This document shows, in pieces, positions 8,484-17,340 of a DNA stretch of 64,000 nt (position 1 is the stretch's first letter; each line of letters opens with the position of its first letter). The DNA comes from Amphibacillus jilinensis Y1 (GTDB taxonomy: Bacteria; Bacillota; Bacilli; Bacillales; Amphibacillaceae). Under the pieces are notes generated by a model that had not been told where the DNA came from, searched no databases, and worked only from the letters and a program-made list of their open reading frames with translations. Location of the stretch: assembly GCF_000306965.1 (NCBI RefSeq), contig NZ_JH976440.1, forward strand, positions 119,189 to 183,188, written 5' to 3'. A program made the position numbers and the translations under genes.

Positions 8484-9323
8484 TTAACCTTTCGTTCCAC
8501 CAGCAGTTAAGCCTGATATTAAATACCTTTGTAAATACAAATAGACAGCCGCTACAGGAATAGCAACTAAGATTGATCCAGCAGCAAATCTTGTAAAGTT
8601 ATTAGCAAACTGATCGTTAATAAAATTGAATAATCCAACTGCAAGTGTATAATTTTCCTTGCTTGATAGAACAATAGATGGCAACAAAAAATCAAAAAGT
8701 GGCATCATAAAATTAAAGAGTGCAACAACCGCTAATATCGGTTTAGCAAGCGGAAGAACGATACTCCAAAAAACTCTAAGATGCCCAGCGCCATCAATGC
8801 GTGCAGCCTCATCAAGTTCGCGCGGGATCGTATCAATGTAGCCCTTGACTAACCAAGCATTAAAAGGAATCTGTCCACCAAGATAAACAAATATCAATCC
8901 AGTTAGCGTATCTAGCATTCCTATCATATTTAAGAATACATACAATGCAACCATAGCCATCATAACTGGGAACATCTGCAGCAATAGAAAGATATAAAGT
9001 GCGTTCTTTTTACCTACAAATTGATATCTAGAAAAAGCATACGCAACTAACGATGTTATAATCACACTGCCAACCGTTACTGACACCGAAACAATTAAAG
9101 AATTTTTGTACCATAGCAAATAATCACTATTTATACTAAATAACCATCTATAATGATCCAAAGAAAAATTTTCTGGAATGATAGAAGATGAATATAAGCT
9201 CGTACCCTGATTAAAGGACATCCCGATCGTCCAAATAAGCGGATAAAAAATAGCAATAGAAGTAATGGTTATAAACAGATACATAATTGACACTTCTACT
9301 ATTGAGGTCTTTTTGGGATTCAC
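8484..9323 (-). CDS. mdxG: Maltodextrin/cyclodextrin ABC transporter permease, MdxG/MalG-like
   Basis: A 279-residue membrane protein with six predicted transmembrane segments and the MalG-type EAA loop around DEAARIDGAGHLRVFWSIVLPLAKP, the contact site for the ATPase. Length equals that of MdxG and related permeases. The start overlaps the stop of the preceding permease by one base, so the two are translationally coupled. With MdxF it forms the channel for malto-oligosaccharides or cyclodextrins. No ATPase gene is in the cluster, so a shared MsmX-type ATPase elsewhere is expected. Confidence 0.88.
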   Translation of the reverse strand: MNPKKTSIVEVSIMYLFITITSIAIFYPLIWTIGMSFNQGTSLYSSSIIPENFSLDHYRWLFSINSDYLLWYKNSLIVSVSVTVGSVIITSLVAYAFSRYQFVGKKNALYIFLLLQMFPVMMAMVALYVFLNMIGMLDTLTGLIFVYLGGQIPFNAWLVKGYIDTIPRELDEAARIDGAGHLRVFWSIVLPLAKPILAVVALFNFMMPLFDFLLPSIVLSSKENYTLAVGLFNFINDQFANNFTRFAAGSILVAIPVAAVYLYLQRYLISGLTAGGTKG

Positions 9324-10624
9324 TATAATTCACCTTCTTCTTTAAAGGATTTGGTTTGTCTAAATTGATAAAAAGCAAAGCATGAGATGATCATCCCCAT
9401 AATCAGGGAGATGGCCGCAGCCATAGCATAATTATTCGTATCAAAGGTCAACTTATAAACCCATGAAATTAAAATATCGGTTCCCCCTGCATTTTGCCCT
9501 CTCACCGGAGGTCCACCTTCATTAAACAAGTAGATTATGTTAAAGTTATTAAAGTTTTGCGCATATTGCATTATGAGTAATGGCGCCGTAGCAAACAAAA
9601 CATGTGGAAGAGTAATGAATCGGAATTTCTGAAAACGCGATCCACCATCGACATCAGCCGCTTCGTACCAATCTTTAGAAATGCTTTGGAGCACCCCTGT
9701 AAATAGAGCAAAAATAAAGGGAAAACCTAACCATGTTTGAATTAAAATAACTGCTGTTCTTGCATAGAGTGGATCACTTAACCAAGGTATCCCATCTCCA
9801 CCGAACAGCGGAATGATAATATCTCTGTTAATAGCACCGAAATCATCATTAAACATGGCTGAAAAGATTAAAATCGTAACAAACGCAGGGACAGCCCAAG
9901 GCAGAATTAAAATTGTGCGAATAAGTTTTTTGAATTTTATTCTCGGGTCATTAACCATTAATGCCAAAGTCATTCCTAAGGCGATCTGTAATGTGGTTGC
10001 TACGATTGTCCATACAACCGTCCATGATAAAACACTCACAAACGTATCCTGCCAAATGGGAACAGTAACTAATTCTTTAAAATTTCCAATCCCTATCCAA
10101 TCTACTAGACTTCTTGGTGGCGAAGTATAAAGACTGTAGTTAGTGAATGCTAACAGCACAGAAAAAAGCAATGGGAAGATGACGACAAAAATCATCAGTA
10201 ACAACCCTGGAAATGTCATTAAATAAGGAAATGAATGATCATAAAAGCTGATAATTGACGCTTTAAATCCTTTTGGAAGGCAACCCGCTTTAATTTGTCT
10301 CGCTTGATTTCTTGCGTCTATTACATTAAAGACATACAGCGTTATCAACATAACACTCCCAATTAGCGACAAAACACCAAAAACGAGTAATCTTATCGAA
10401 TGATCTTCGCCAGGAATTGTACCTAACGTTCGTAATCCCCAAAGTCCATAGTTAAGCGAATCAATGAGTGTGATTAAAATAACCACTTCTAATAAAATAA
10501 AAATGATCCCTTTCAGAAATCTTCGATTGTAAAGCTGACCTAACCCTGCAAATACAATAGACAGTACAGTCGCAATGTTTGGATTATGTCTGTCCGCCCT
10601 TTTATTTGTTAATGTATTATCCAT
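9323..10624 (-). CDS. mdxF: Maltodextrin/cyclodextrin ABC transporter permease, MdxF/MalF-like
   Basis: A 433-residue permease. Besides the usual six-segment core it has an N-terminal extension of about 110 residues with extra hydrophobic segments, as in Bacillus MdxF (about 435 residues). The EAA loop reads YEAADVDGGSRFQKFRFITLPHV. It pairs with MdxG, whose gene overlaps its stop codon. It is separated from the binding-protein gene mdxE by about 230 bases that hold a repeat copy, so the repeat sits inside the operon. Confidence 0.88.
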   Translation of the reverse strand: MDNTLTNKRADRHNPNIATVLSIVFAGLGQLYNRRFLKGIIFILLEVVILITLIDSLNYGLWGLRTLGTIPGEDHSIRLLVFGVLSLIGSVMLITLYVFNVIDARNQARQIKAGCLPKGFKASIISFYDHSFPYLMTFPGLLLMIFVVIFPLLFSVLLAFTNYSLYTSPPRSLVDWIGIGNFKELVTVPIWQDTFVSVLSWTVVWTIVATTLQIALGMTLALMVNDPRIKFKKLIRTILILPWAVPAFVTILIFSAMFNDDFGAINRDIIIPLFGGDGIPWLSDPLYARTAVILIQTWLGFPFIFALFTGVLQSISKDWYEAADVDGGSRFQKFRFITLPHVLFATAPLLIMQYAQNFNNFNIIYLFNEGGPPVRGQNAGGTDILISWVYKLTFDTNNYAMAAAISLIMGMIISCFAFYQFRQTKSFKEEGEL

Positions 10625-10678
10625 TTTGATGACTCCCTGTTTAGTAATTTATCATCCGTCTAACTTCTGAGACCGATG

Positions 10679-10830
10679 AAACCAACCATCAATCAGTGGG
10701 CGTTTTCATTCTTTTCCCACTGATTGGGCATTGAGTGAATCAGGATACTAGCATCCGTTAGCGCCCGCCTAAATAGATTCTCTGTTCTCTATGTTGAGGC
10801 GGGCGTTTTACGGACACTTATCTTTGATAA
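10679..10830 (+). repeat. Two-hairpin interspersed repeat, copy C (cleanest short copy)
   Basis: Hairpin 1 pairs CAATCAGTGGG with CCCACTGATTG perfectly. Hairpin 2 pairs CGCCCGCCTAAATAG with CTATGTTGAGGCGGGCG, extended by CCGTTA/TTTACGG outside it. The right end is CTTATCTTTGATAA. It lies between mdxF and mdxE in antisense to the operon. Confidence 0.9.
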
Positions 10831-10854
10831 GTTTTCAGTGCGGTATAGGGCATT

Positions 10855-12138
10855 TTACTGGGCACCACTTGCTTCTATGTTATTATGAATGTGTTCTACT
10901 GCTTCATCTAAAACAGAGGAAACATCCTCGCCTTCAGCTAAAAATTGTAACGCATTATTCATAGGTTCCCATACTTGAGACATTTGTGGCGTACTAGGCA
11001 TAGGCACACCGTTAGCAATCTGCTCACTAAATGCAGCGAAAATCGGATCTTCAATGGCTTCTAGCGCATTTCTATTAGTCGGTAATTCTCCAGCTATTTC
11101 AGAATAGTATTCTTGATTTTCTTGATTAGTCATAAACAATGCAAGATCAGTGGCCCATGCTACATTTTCAGAATAATAGGATACCATCCACGCTTTTGTC
11201 CCTACTAATGTTTGGGCAGGTTGACCATTAATGTCTGGAAATGGCGCAAAACCAAGGCTATCACCTAATGCTGCTGTATAACTCGGAATACTCCATGGCC
11301 CATTAATTACAGCGCCAACTTTACCTTCAGTAAACAACCCATCAATAACATCGATAGTAGTAGATGACGGTATTCTACCTCTCTCAAAAAAGGATTGGAA
11401 TAATTCCCCGCCCTCAATGGCTCCTTCATTATTAAGACCAATATCTGTCGTATCATAATCACCTGGTTCTCCCCCAAAGATATAGGACCCATGTGTTCTG
11501 AAGAAAGGGTAAGCAAAGTATATATCATCTGGTTTCATCAGAAATCCAAATTGATCTTGCGACGGGTCAGTATGTTCATCTAGCGCTACTAATAAATCAT
11601 CAATGGTTTGGGGTTCATCAATGATATCTTTGTTATAAAAGATTCCATAGGTTTCAATAACAGCCGGAATACCATAAATATCGTTAACACCATTAAATTC
11701 ATATTGAACCGACTCAATAGACGCCGAGCTATATTTATCTAATTGCTCATCTGTTAAATCTAGGGGGTGAGATAATCCTTGAGCGACAATATCCCCTGTC
11801 TGATTATGAGGTTGAAAGAATAAATCGGGTCCATGACCTTCAGGCCCAGCTAAAGCTAATTCAGACAACTGTTCTAACATTGATTTTGCCACGACATTAA
11901 CTTTAATGCCTTGCTCTTCTTCATAATCTAAAGCAATTTTTTCTATAGCTTCTAATTGTTCTTCTTCATCATTGGCCCAGACCGTTAACTCTTCAGGTTT
12001 GTTCACTTCCTCACCATCTGTATTTTCTGAATTAGAATCGACATTGGTAGGATCATCTCTGTCAGGAGAACATGCACCTAATGTCAATAGTGCCACTAAT
12101 AATGTGATCAAAAAAATAAGCATACTTTTATTTCTCAT
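10855..12138 (-). CDS. mdxE: Maltodextrin/cyclodextrin-binding lipoprotein, MdxE/MalE-like
   Basis: A 427-residue extracellular solute-binding protein (family 1). The signal peptide ends in LGAC (Cys23), followed by a Ser/Asn/Glu-rich linker. The body has MalE-like features such as the KPEELTVWANDEEEQL strand start, YGIPAVIETYGIFYNKD and the ligand-closing segment GAVINGPWS. The start at 12138 has AAGGAG eight bases upstream. It is first in the mdxE-mdxF-mdxG operon. The adjacent CGTase suggests that cyclodextrins may be among its ligands; this is inference, since linear maltodextrins are the default for the family. Confidence 0.88.
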   Translation of the reverse strand: MRNKSMLIFLITLLVALLTLGACSPDRDDPTNVDSNSENTDGEEVNKPEELTVWANDEEEQLEAIEKIALDYEEEQGIKVNVVAKSMLEQLSELALAGPEGHGPDLFFQPHNQTGDIVAQGLSHPLDLTDEQLDKYSSASIESVQYEFNGVNDIYGIPAVIETYGIFYNKDIIDEPQTIDDLLVALDEHTDPSQDQFGFLMKPDDIYFAYPFFRTHGSYIFGGEPGDYDTTDIGLNNEGAIEGGELFQSFFERGRIPSSTTIDVIDGLFTEGKVGAVINGPWSIPSYTAALGDSLGFAPFPDINGQPAQTLVGTKAWMVSYYSENVAWATDLALFMTNQENQEYYSEIAGELPTNRNALEAIEDPIFAAFSEQIANGVPMPSTPQMSQVWEPMNNALQFLAEGEDVSSVLDEAVEHIHNNIEASGAQ

Positions 12139-12160
12139 AATAACCACTCCTTTTTATTTT

Positions 12161-12176
12161 TGCGCAAGCGCTACCA
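12161..12176. promoter_or_regulatory. Candidate LacI/CcpA-type operator in the mdxE leader
   Basis: TGCGCAAGCGCTACCA lies 23 bases before the mdxE start. Its core GCGCAAGCG recurs just before the amylase gene, and GCAAGCG occurs in two further sites near these operons, so one shared regulator is plausible. Confidence 0.45.
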
Positions 12177-12216
12177 TTTAAATCTTTAGTCTAAAGTAAA
12201 ACAACCCTCCTTCCCC

Positions 12217-12292
12217 AAAAAAACAACCCCGACTTTTTATAAAAAAAGCCGGGGTTGTTTGCAATAATCGCAAAAGCAGCGCCCTCAATTTG
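12217..12292 (-). promoter_or_regulatory. mdxE leader block ending in an intrinsic terminator (arm 1 of a 76-bp inverted repeat)
   Basis: Read on the minus strand, this 76-base block is identical to 13017-13092 on the plus strand. It starts CAAATTGAGGGCGCTGC. It ends in a hairpin whose stems contain AACAACCCCGG and a matching GGGGTTGTT, followed by seven T, so it can terminate transcription about 80 bases before mdxE. A leader terminator implies attenuation or regulated read-through. I do not see a known riboswitch or an obvious competing antiterminator. Confidence 0.75.
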
Positions 12293-12322
12293 AGAATTGA
12301 GTAATAACTAGGTTGTGCCATC

Positions 12323-12362
12323 ATTTTATATAATAAAATTAATTTATGCAAGCGTTTTTTCG
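12323..12362 (-). promoter_or_regulatory. mdxE promoter with overlapping operator-like motif
   Basis: On the minus strand there is TTGCAT (12351-12346), 17 bases, then TAAAAT (12328-12323). The -35 box overlaps the motif TGCAAGCGTTTTTT (12347-12360 on plus), related to the GCAAGCG operators. Transcription would begin near 12316 and pass through the 76-base leader block. Confidence 0.6.
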
Positions 12363-12380
12363 AAATAAAATTTTAAAACA

Positions 12381-12527
12381 TGAAACACATCTTCAATCCG
12401 TCGGCGGTTTCGTTATTCGCCCACTGATTGGTAGCTGAGTGGATCAGAACATTAGCTCCCACCTAATTAGATTTACTCTACTCTCCATTTTGTGAAGGAC
12501 GTTTTACGGATGGTACTCTGCGCTAAA
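12381..12527 (+). repeat. Two-hairpin interspersed repeat, copy D (diverged)
   Basis: Recognisable parts are CTTCAATCCGTCGG, CCCACTGATTGG, GGATCAGAACATTAG, CCCACCTAATTAG, TTTTGTGAAGGACG and GTTTTACGGATGG. It lies upstream of the mdxE promoter within the divergent control region. Confidence 0.75.
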
Positions 12528-12665
12528 TTAAACCTCATACTTCATTTAGTCAGATTATATTAAAAGCGTGACGAAATTATGTATCGAGCCATCATTCATC
12601 ATGGATTAATTCATAATCAATAGTGAATAGGCTTAGCTTTGCTACTGCTTCCTAATACCAAAGCT

Positions 12666-12864
12666 AATAAAACGAACCTTCATGTGCGAAGAGCTACAGG
12701 ATGTAAGTCATGCAGACGTTGCCACAGGACGTGCGGTTTTAGTCTATGGTCTTACTGATTGTTGCGTGGGTCAGGACCTTAACGTCCGTTATCACCTACC
12801 GATAGGATTTACCTCCGTTCTCGATTTTGAAGTGGGTATCTTATGGACAGTGATCTGTGATAAC
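12666..12864 (+). repeat. Two-hairpin interspersed repeat, copy E (long form)
   Basis: The left end AACGAACCTTCA is followed by the extra loop module (CTACAGGATGTAAG, GCAGACGTTGCCACAGGACG, TTTTAGTCTA). Then come GGACCTTAACGTCCGTTA and the right end CTTATGGACAGTGATCTGTG. An open frame on the plus strand across it is accidental. Confidence 0.85.
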
Positions 12865-12956
12865 AAAAGCAAAAATCCCCCTCGCCCAATTTTTTGGATT
12901 GCAATCGATTTCGTCAAAATATACCACTGCTCTTTTAAATTAATCTTTAATAGTTA

Positions 12957-12985
12957 TTGACATTGTCAATTGATCTTGTAATAAT
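12957..12985 (+). promoter_or_regulatory. CGTase promoter
   Basis: TTGACA (12957-12962), 16 bases, TAATAAT (12979-12985). The -35 box is part of the palindrome TTGACATTGTCAA, a possible repressor site. The transcript would begin near 12992 and run through the terminator-bearing leader. Confidence 0.65.
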
Positions 12986-13016
12986 GAGAGTAACAACCTT
13001 GTGATAACTTAATTTG

Positions 13017-13092
13017 CAAATTGAGGGCGCTGCTTTTGCGATTATTGCAAACAACCCCGGCTTTTTTTATAAAAAGTCGGGGTTGTTTTTTT
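13017..13092 (+). promoter_or_regulatory. CGTase leader block ending in an intrinsic terminator (arm 2 of the 76-bp inverted repeat)
   Basis: Same 76 bases as in the mdxE leader, here on the plus strand, about 60 bases before the CGTase start. The terminal hairpin (AACAACCCCGG with GGGGTTGTT arms) is followed by eight T. The bases flanking both arms differ, so the block is either a sharply bounded duplicated control element or two arms kept identical by recombination. Confidence 0.75.
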
Positions 13093-13109
13093 TGAGAAAG
13101 GAGGATCGT

Positions 13110-13160
13110 TTGTCGTTCAACATATTTCAAAAATTGAAGGGTTGTGAACAATATGCTTAA
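13110..13160 (+). CDS. Possible 16-codon leader peptide overlapping the CGTase start
   Basis: AAAGGAGG (13097-13104), the strongest ribosome binding site in the region, is followed after five bases by TTG and a 16-codon frame ([16 protein letters not shown]) whose stop overlaps the first CGTase codons. The CGTase ATG itself has no well-spaced site. Translational coupling is possible, but the frame is short and may be chance. Confidence 0.25.
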   Translation: MSFNIFQKLKGCEQYA

Positions 13161-15270
13161 TAAATTTTTTCTAAAAATGAAAGCGATTGCGTTTGTCGGT
13201 ATTGTATTTGTGGTTTTTTTAGCGTTAGCAAATGATGTGTATGCCGCTAGCCAACTAAATAAAGTGAATTATTCCAAAGATACCATTTATCAAATTGTGA
13301 CAGATCGATTCCTTGACGGTGATCCTTCTAATAACCCTGATGGCGCATTGTATAGCGAAACAGATTTGCATAAATACATGGGAGGTGATTGGAAAGGGAT
13401 AACAGAAAAGATAGAAGATCATTACTTTACTGATCTAGGGATTACTGCATTATGGATTTCCCAGCCTGTTGAGAATGTTTATGCTGTTCACCCTGAAGGC
13501 TATACCTCTTACCATGGTTATTGGGCTAGAGACTATAAAAAAACCAATCCATTCTATGGAAGCTTTAATGACTTTGATGAGTTAATATCTACGGCGCACA
13601 GCCATGGCATTAAAATAATCATGGATTTTACACCCAATCACTCTTCACCAGCCTTGAAAACGGATAGTGATTATGTAGAAAACGGAGCTATTTATGACAA
13701 TGGATCATTAATTGGTAATTACTCAAATGATATGGATTTATTCCATCATAACGGTGGTACGGATTTTTCATCTTATGAAGATGGTATTTATCGAAATCTA
13801 TATGATCTAGCTGATTATGATTTACAAAATCAAACCATCGATCAATACCTTAAAGAATCGATAGAGTTGTGGCTAGACAAAGGTATTGATGGCATAAGAG
13901 TGGATGCCGTAAAGCATATGTCACAGGGCTGGCAAGAAACCCTAACCAATCACATTTATTCCTATCAACCTGTCTTTACATTCGGTGAATGGTTTTTAGG
14001 TGAAAATGAAATCGATCCAAGAAATCACTATTTTGCCAATGAGAGTGGTATGAGTTTGCTAGACTTTCAATTTGGCCAACAAATTAGAGGCGTACTTATG
14101 TCTAAAGAAGATGATTGGACCGATTTTCATACGATGATTGAAGATACATCCAATAGCTATAACGAAGTCATTGATCAAGTCACATTTATTGATAATCATG
14201 ATATGAGCAGATTCCATAAAGAAGATCGTGCGAAGACCAATACAGATATAGCCTTGGCTGTCCTACTTACCTCTCGCGGGGTGCCAACGATTTATTATGG
14301 CACAGAACACTATTTAACAGGTGAATCTGATCCAGAAAACAGGAAGCCAATGCCCAGTTTTGATCGAACAACAACAGCTTATCAAATAATAAGTAACTTA
14401 GCACATTTGCGTCAATCAAACCCAGCTTTAGGTTATGGTACAACAACAGAACGTTGGCTTAATGAAGACGTCTATATATTTGAGAGAAAATTTGGTGACA
14501 ATGTCGTGGTTACTGCTGTAAATAGTGGTGAGCAAAGTTACACCATTAATAATCTTCAGACATCATTATTAGAAGGTACCCATCCCGATGTATTAGAAGG
14601 TTTAATGGGTGGGGATGCTCTTCAGATAGATGAAAAAGGGCAAGCCAGCACGTTTGAATTAAAAGCAAATGAAGTAGCAGTTTGGGAAGTAACCGCCGAA
14701 TCAAACGCACCATTAATTGGTCATGTCGGCCCAATGGTGGGGCAAGCTGGAAATGAAATTACGATAAGCGGCGAAGGCTTTGGCGAAGGACAAGGCACAG
14801 TACTGTTCGGCAGTGATCAAGCTAGTATTGTATCTTGGGGAGATTCAGAAATAGTAGTCAATGTTCCTGATATACCAGGTAATCACTATAACATTGAAGT
14901 CGTAACAAATGGTAATAAGGAAAGTAACCCTTACTCAGACTTTGAGATCTTAACAAATAAATTAATACCTGTTCGGTTTATCGTTGAAGAGGCCGTAACT
15001 GATTACGGTACGTCTGTATATCTTGTTGGTAATACACAAGAGCTAGGGAACTGGGATACAGATAAAGCAATTGGGCCATTTTTCAATCAAATAATAGCGC
15101 AATATCCAACATGGTACTACGATATAAGTGTTCCGGCTGATTATACACTGGAATACAAATTTATTAAGAAAGATGCGCTTGGAAATGTAGTTTGGGAGAG
15201 TGGGACTAATCGCTCCTACGATACGCCAACTGATGGGACAGATACGTTAACTTCAACATGGAGAAATTAA
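13153..15270 (+). CDS. cgt: Cyclomaltodextrin glucanotransferase (CGTase), secreted
   Basis: A secreted GH13 enzyme of 705 residues with all five CGTase domains: signal peptide, A/B catalytic, C, an IPT/TIG domain D and a C-terminal CBM20 starch-binding domain. Numbering from the GTG at 13144, catalytic residues are Asp254 (IRVDAVKHM), Glu282 (FGEWF) and Asp353 (IDNHD). They map with a constant offset of 25 to D229, E257 and D328 of Bacillus circulans CGTase. With the same offset the subsite aromatics F183, Y195 and F259 are Phe208, Tyr220 and Phe284. The central Tyr is what separates CGTases from ordinary amylases. It would make cyclodextrins from starch outside the cell. The ATG at 13153 is used; the GTG three codons earlier is also possible. 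Confidence 0.9.
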   Translation: MLNKFFLKMKAIAFVGIVFVVFLALANDVYAASQLNKVNYSKDTIYQIVTDRFLDGDPSNNPDGALYSETDLHKYMGGDWKGITEKIEDHYFTDLGITALWISQPVENVYAVHPEGYTSYHGYWARDYKKTNPFYGSFNDFDELISTAHSHGIKIIMDFTPNHSSPALKTDSDYVENGAIYDNGSLIGNYSNDMDLFHHNGGTDFSSYEDGIYRNLYDLADYDLQNQTIDQYLKESIELWLDKGIDGIRVDAVKHMSQGWQETLTNHIYSYQPVFTFGEWFLGENEIDPRNHYFANESGMSLLDFQFGQQIRGVLMSKEDDWTDFHTMIEDTSNSYNEVIDQVTFIDNHDMSRFHKEDRAKTNTDIALAVLLTSRGVPTIYYGTEHYLTGESDPENRKPMPSFDRTTTAYQIISNLAHLRQSNPALGYGTTTERWLNEDVYIFERKFGDNVVVTAVNSGEQSYTINNLQTSLLEGTHPDVLEGLMGGDALQIDEKGQASTFELKANEVAVWEVTAESNAPLIGHVGPMVGQAGNEITISGEGFGEGQGTVLFGSDQASIVSWGDSEIVVNVPDIPGNHYNIEVVTNGNKESNPYSDFEILTNKLIPVRFIVEEAVTDYGTSVYLVGNTQELGNWDTDKAIGPFFNQIIAQYPTWYYDISVPADYTLEYKFIKKDALGNVVWESGTNRSYDTPTDGTDTLTSTWRN

Positions 15271-15301
15271 ATCTAATCTAGAGGCAATGTTTGAATAACT
15301 A

Positions 15302-15338
15302 AACAACCCCATTAACTATTAATGGGGTTGTTTAATGG
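15302..15338 (+). terminator. Intercistronic hairpin between CGTase and cyclomaltodextrinase genes
   Basis: AAACAACCCCATT pairs with AATGGGGTTGTTT around a short loop. The arms reuse AACAACCCC/GGGGTTGTT of the two leader terminators. There is no strong T-run, so partial termination or message processing is more likely than a full stop. Confidence 0.55.
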
Positions 15339-15356
15339 AGAAAAGGAGAATGTAAT

Positions 15357-17114
15357 TTGTTAATGGAAGGTATTAAACATAGAGCTATTCAGCCATATGT
15401 TTATGGCAAAAATGAAAATGAAATTCAAATCATGCTAGAAACAAGTCGAGATGATATGAAAACAGTTGAATTGATATTTGGTGACCCTTATGACTTTGTA
15501 GAAGATAAATGGCAATATCATACGTTACCCTTGCTTAAAACAGGTAAATCAAAAATAAAAGACTATTGGAAACTAACCCTTACACCAAAACATCGAAGGC
15601 TTCGCTATGGTTTTCGATGCATCGATCAACATAACCAAGTCGTGATTGTGACAGAAAAAGGCTATCATACTGAAATAACGAATAATATACAGAGCTATTT
15701 CTGCTTCCCTTATTTACACAAAAAAGATATATTTCAAGCGCCAGAATGGGTAAAGGAAACAGTATGGTATCAAATATTCCCTGAACGATTTGCAAATGGT
15801 GATGCTTCAACAAATCCGGAGCATACGTTACCATGGGGTTCAATCACGCCTAAACAAGATAGTTACTTTGGGGGAGATTTTCAAGGGATTATCAATCACC
15901 TCGACTATTTACAAAAACTCGGTATTACAGGCATATATTTATGTCCAATTTTCAAAGCAGCTTCTAATCATAAGTATGATACGATTGATTACATGGAGAT
16001 TGATCCACAATTTGGTGATAAATCCACTTTTCGAGAGCTCGTTAAGCAATGTCACCAACGAGGTATTCGCGTCATGCTTGATGCGGTATTCAATCATAGC
16101 GGCTATTATTTTGAACCTTTTCAAGATGTTCTGAAAAATGGGGAAGCGTCGCCATATAAGGAATGGTTTCACATATGGGACTTCCCCGTGCAAACAAAGC
16201 CCTCGCCTAATTATGATTGTTTTGGTTTTGTATCAAACATGCCAAAATTGAACACTGAAAATCCCGAAGTAAAAAACTATTTACTTGAGGTTGCACGCTA
16301 TTGGATTGAAGCATTTGATATTGATGGTTGGCGTTTAGATGTAGCCAATGAAGTTGATCATAACTTCTGGCGCGACTTCCGAAGCGTGGTTAAATCAGTC
16401 AAACCAGATGCTTATATATTAGGGGAAGTTTGGCATGACGCCCTGCCATGGCTAGAGGGAGATCAATTTGACGCAGTAATGAATTACCCATTTACAACAA
16501 GTGTGATTGATTTTTTTGCTAAAGACAAGATAACGACCACTCAATTCGCTAACCAGATCACAGATCTATTGCACATGTATCCAGAGCCTGTAAGTGAAGT
16601 AGCTTTTAACTTGTTAGATAGTCATGACACCGCACGTATCCTAACATTGGCAAACGAAGATGAAGAACGGATGCGCTTAATATATGTTTTTCTCTTCTCT
16701 TTTATTGGCACACCATGCATCTATTACGGTGATGAAATAGGGTTAAGTGGTGGCGAAGAACCCGATTGCCGGAAGTGCATGGAATGGGATGAGACCAAAC
16801 AAGATCAACAACTATTTCAGTTTATTCAACAGTTAATAACCATGCGAAAAGAAATAGCAGCGTTTGGTAATTTAAGCACTTTTCGTTTTCTACAAATAAA
16901 CGATCAAGAAAAAGTCATTGCTTATGAGAAGCAAAAAAAGCAAGAAAAAGTTATTATTGTTTTAAACAATGATTCAAAAGCTAAAACGATAGCTGTAGCG
17001 GCGTTGAATGGGAAACGTGTAAAAGAATGCTTTTCCGGAAATGAAATGACTTTTGGAGCAAATGCAACAGTTAAACTTGCACCATTTGGTTTTACTTGTT
17101 TTCAATTACATTAA
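15357..17114 (+). CDS. Cyclomaltodextrinase / neopullulanase-type GH13 enzyme, cytoplasmic
   Basis: A 585-residue enzyme without signal peptide. Residues about 1-120 form the CBM34-type N-domain of the GH13_20 group (cyclomaltodextrinase, maltogenic amylase, neopullulanase). The barrel follows, with WYQIFPERFANGD, Asp328 (DGWRLDVANE), Glu357 (LGEVWHD) and Asp424 (DSHDTAR). It would open and hydrolyse imported cyclodextrins and maltodextrins. The TTG at 15357 has GGAG 8 bases upstream, while the in-frame ATG at 15363 is 14 away, so TTG is probably the real start. It is co-directional with and 86 bases after the CGTase gene. Confidence 0.88.
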   Translation: MLMEGIKHRAIQPYVYGKNENEIQIMLETSRDDMKTVELIFGDPYDFVEDKWQYHTLPLLKTGKSKIKDYWKLTLTPKHRRLRYGFRCIDQHNQVVIVTEKGYHTEITNNIQSYFCFPYLHKKDIFQAPEWVKETVWYQIFPERFANGDASTNPEHTLPWGSITPKQDSYFGGDFQGIINHLDYLQKLGITGIYLCPIFKAASNHKYDTIDYMEIDPQFGDKSTFRELVKQCHQRGIRVMLDAVFNHSGYYFEPFQDVLKNGEASPYKEWFHIWDFPVQTKPSPNYDCFGFVSNMPKLNTENPEVKNYLLEVARYWIEAFDIDGWRLDVANEVDHNFWRDFRSVVKSVKPDAYILGEVWHDALPWLEGDQFDAVMNYPFTTSVIDFFAKDKITTTQFANQITDLLHMYPEPVSEVAFNLLDSHDTARILTLANEDEERMRLIYVFLFSFIGTPCIYYGDEIGLSGGEEPDCRKCMEWDETKQDQQLFQFIQQLITMRKEIAAFGNLSTFRFLQINDQEKVIAYEKQKKQEKVIIVLNNDSKAKTIAVAALNGKRVKECFSGNEMTFGANATVKLAPFGFTCFQLH

Positions 17115-17148
17115 AAAGTTCTCGCTCGCTTCCTAAGCGAAACTTCAA

Positions 17149-17306
17149 AAACATAACGATCATTCAATCAGGCGACATTTTCGTTCTAGCCCGCCGATTC
17201 GTTCATGTGTGAATCAGGATCTCAACGTCCGTTATCTCTCGCCAAAATAGATAAGCTCTGTTATCTATTTTGAGCGAGGCATTTGACGAACGCGTACCTA
17301 TGATCA
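17149..17306 (+). repeat. Two-hairpin interspersed repeat, copy F
   Basis: Recognisable parts are CATTCAATCAGGCGA, GAATCAGGAT, AACGTCCGTTA, CTCGCCAAAATAGATAA paired with TTATCTATTTTGAGCGAG, and a diverged right end. Hairpin 2 differs in sequence from copies B and C but still pairs. It lies in the gap between convergent genes, in the 3' region of the cyclomaltodextrinase gene. Confidence 0.8.
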
Positions 17307-17340
17307 CATTGCTTTGAATGATTTACTTGATTGCCTGAAA

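Noticed and set aside
12682..12960. A 92-codon open frame on the plus strand
   Set aside because: It lies almost wholly inside repeat copy E; its apparent protein is a translation of the repeat module, and it has no ribosome binding site.
12217..13092. Reading the inverted repeat as ends of an insertion sequence
   Set aside because: There is no transposase between the arms, only two promoters and two repeat copies, and the arms contain functional-looking terminators within gene leaders.
13144..15270. Calling the first GH13 enzyme a plain alpha-amylase or maltogenic amylase
   Set aside because: The five-domain layout and the Phe208, Tyr220 and Phe284 aromatics at the CGTase subsite positions favour CGTase.
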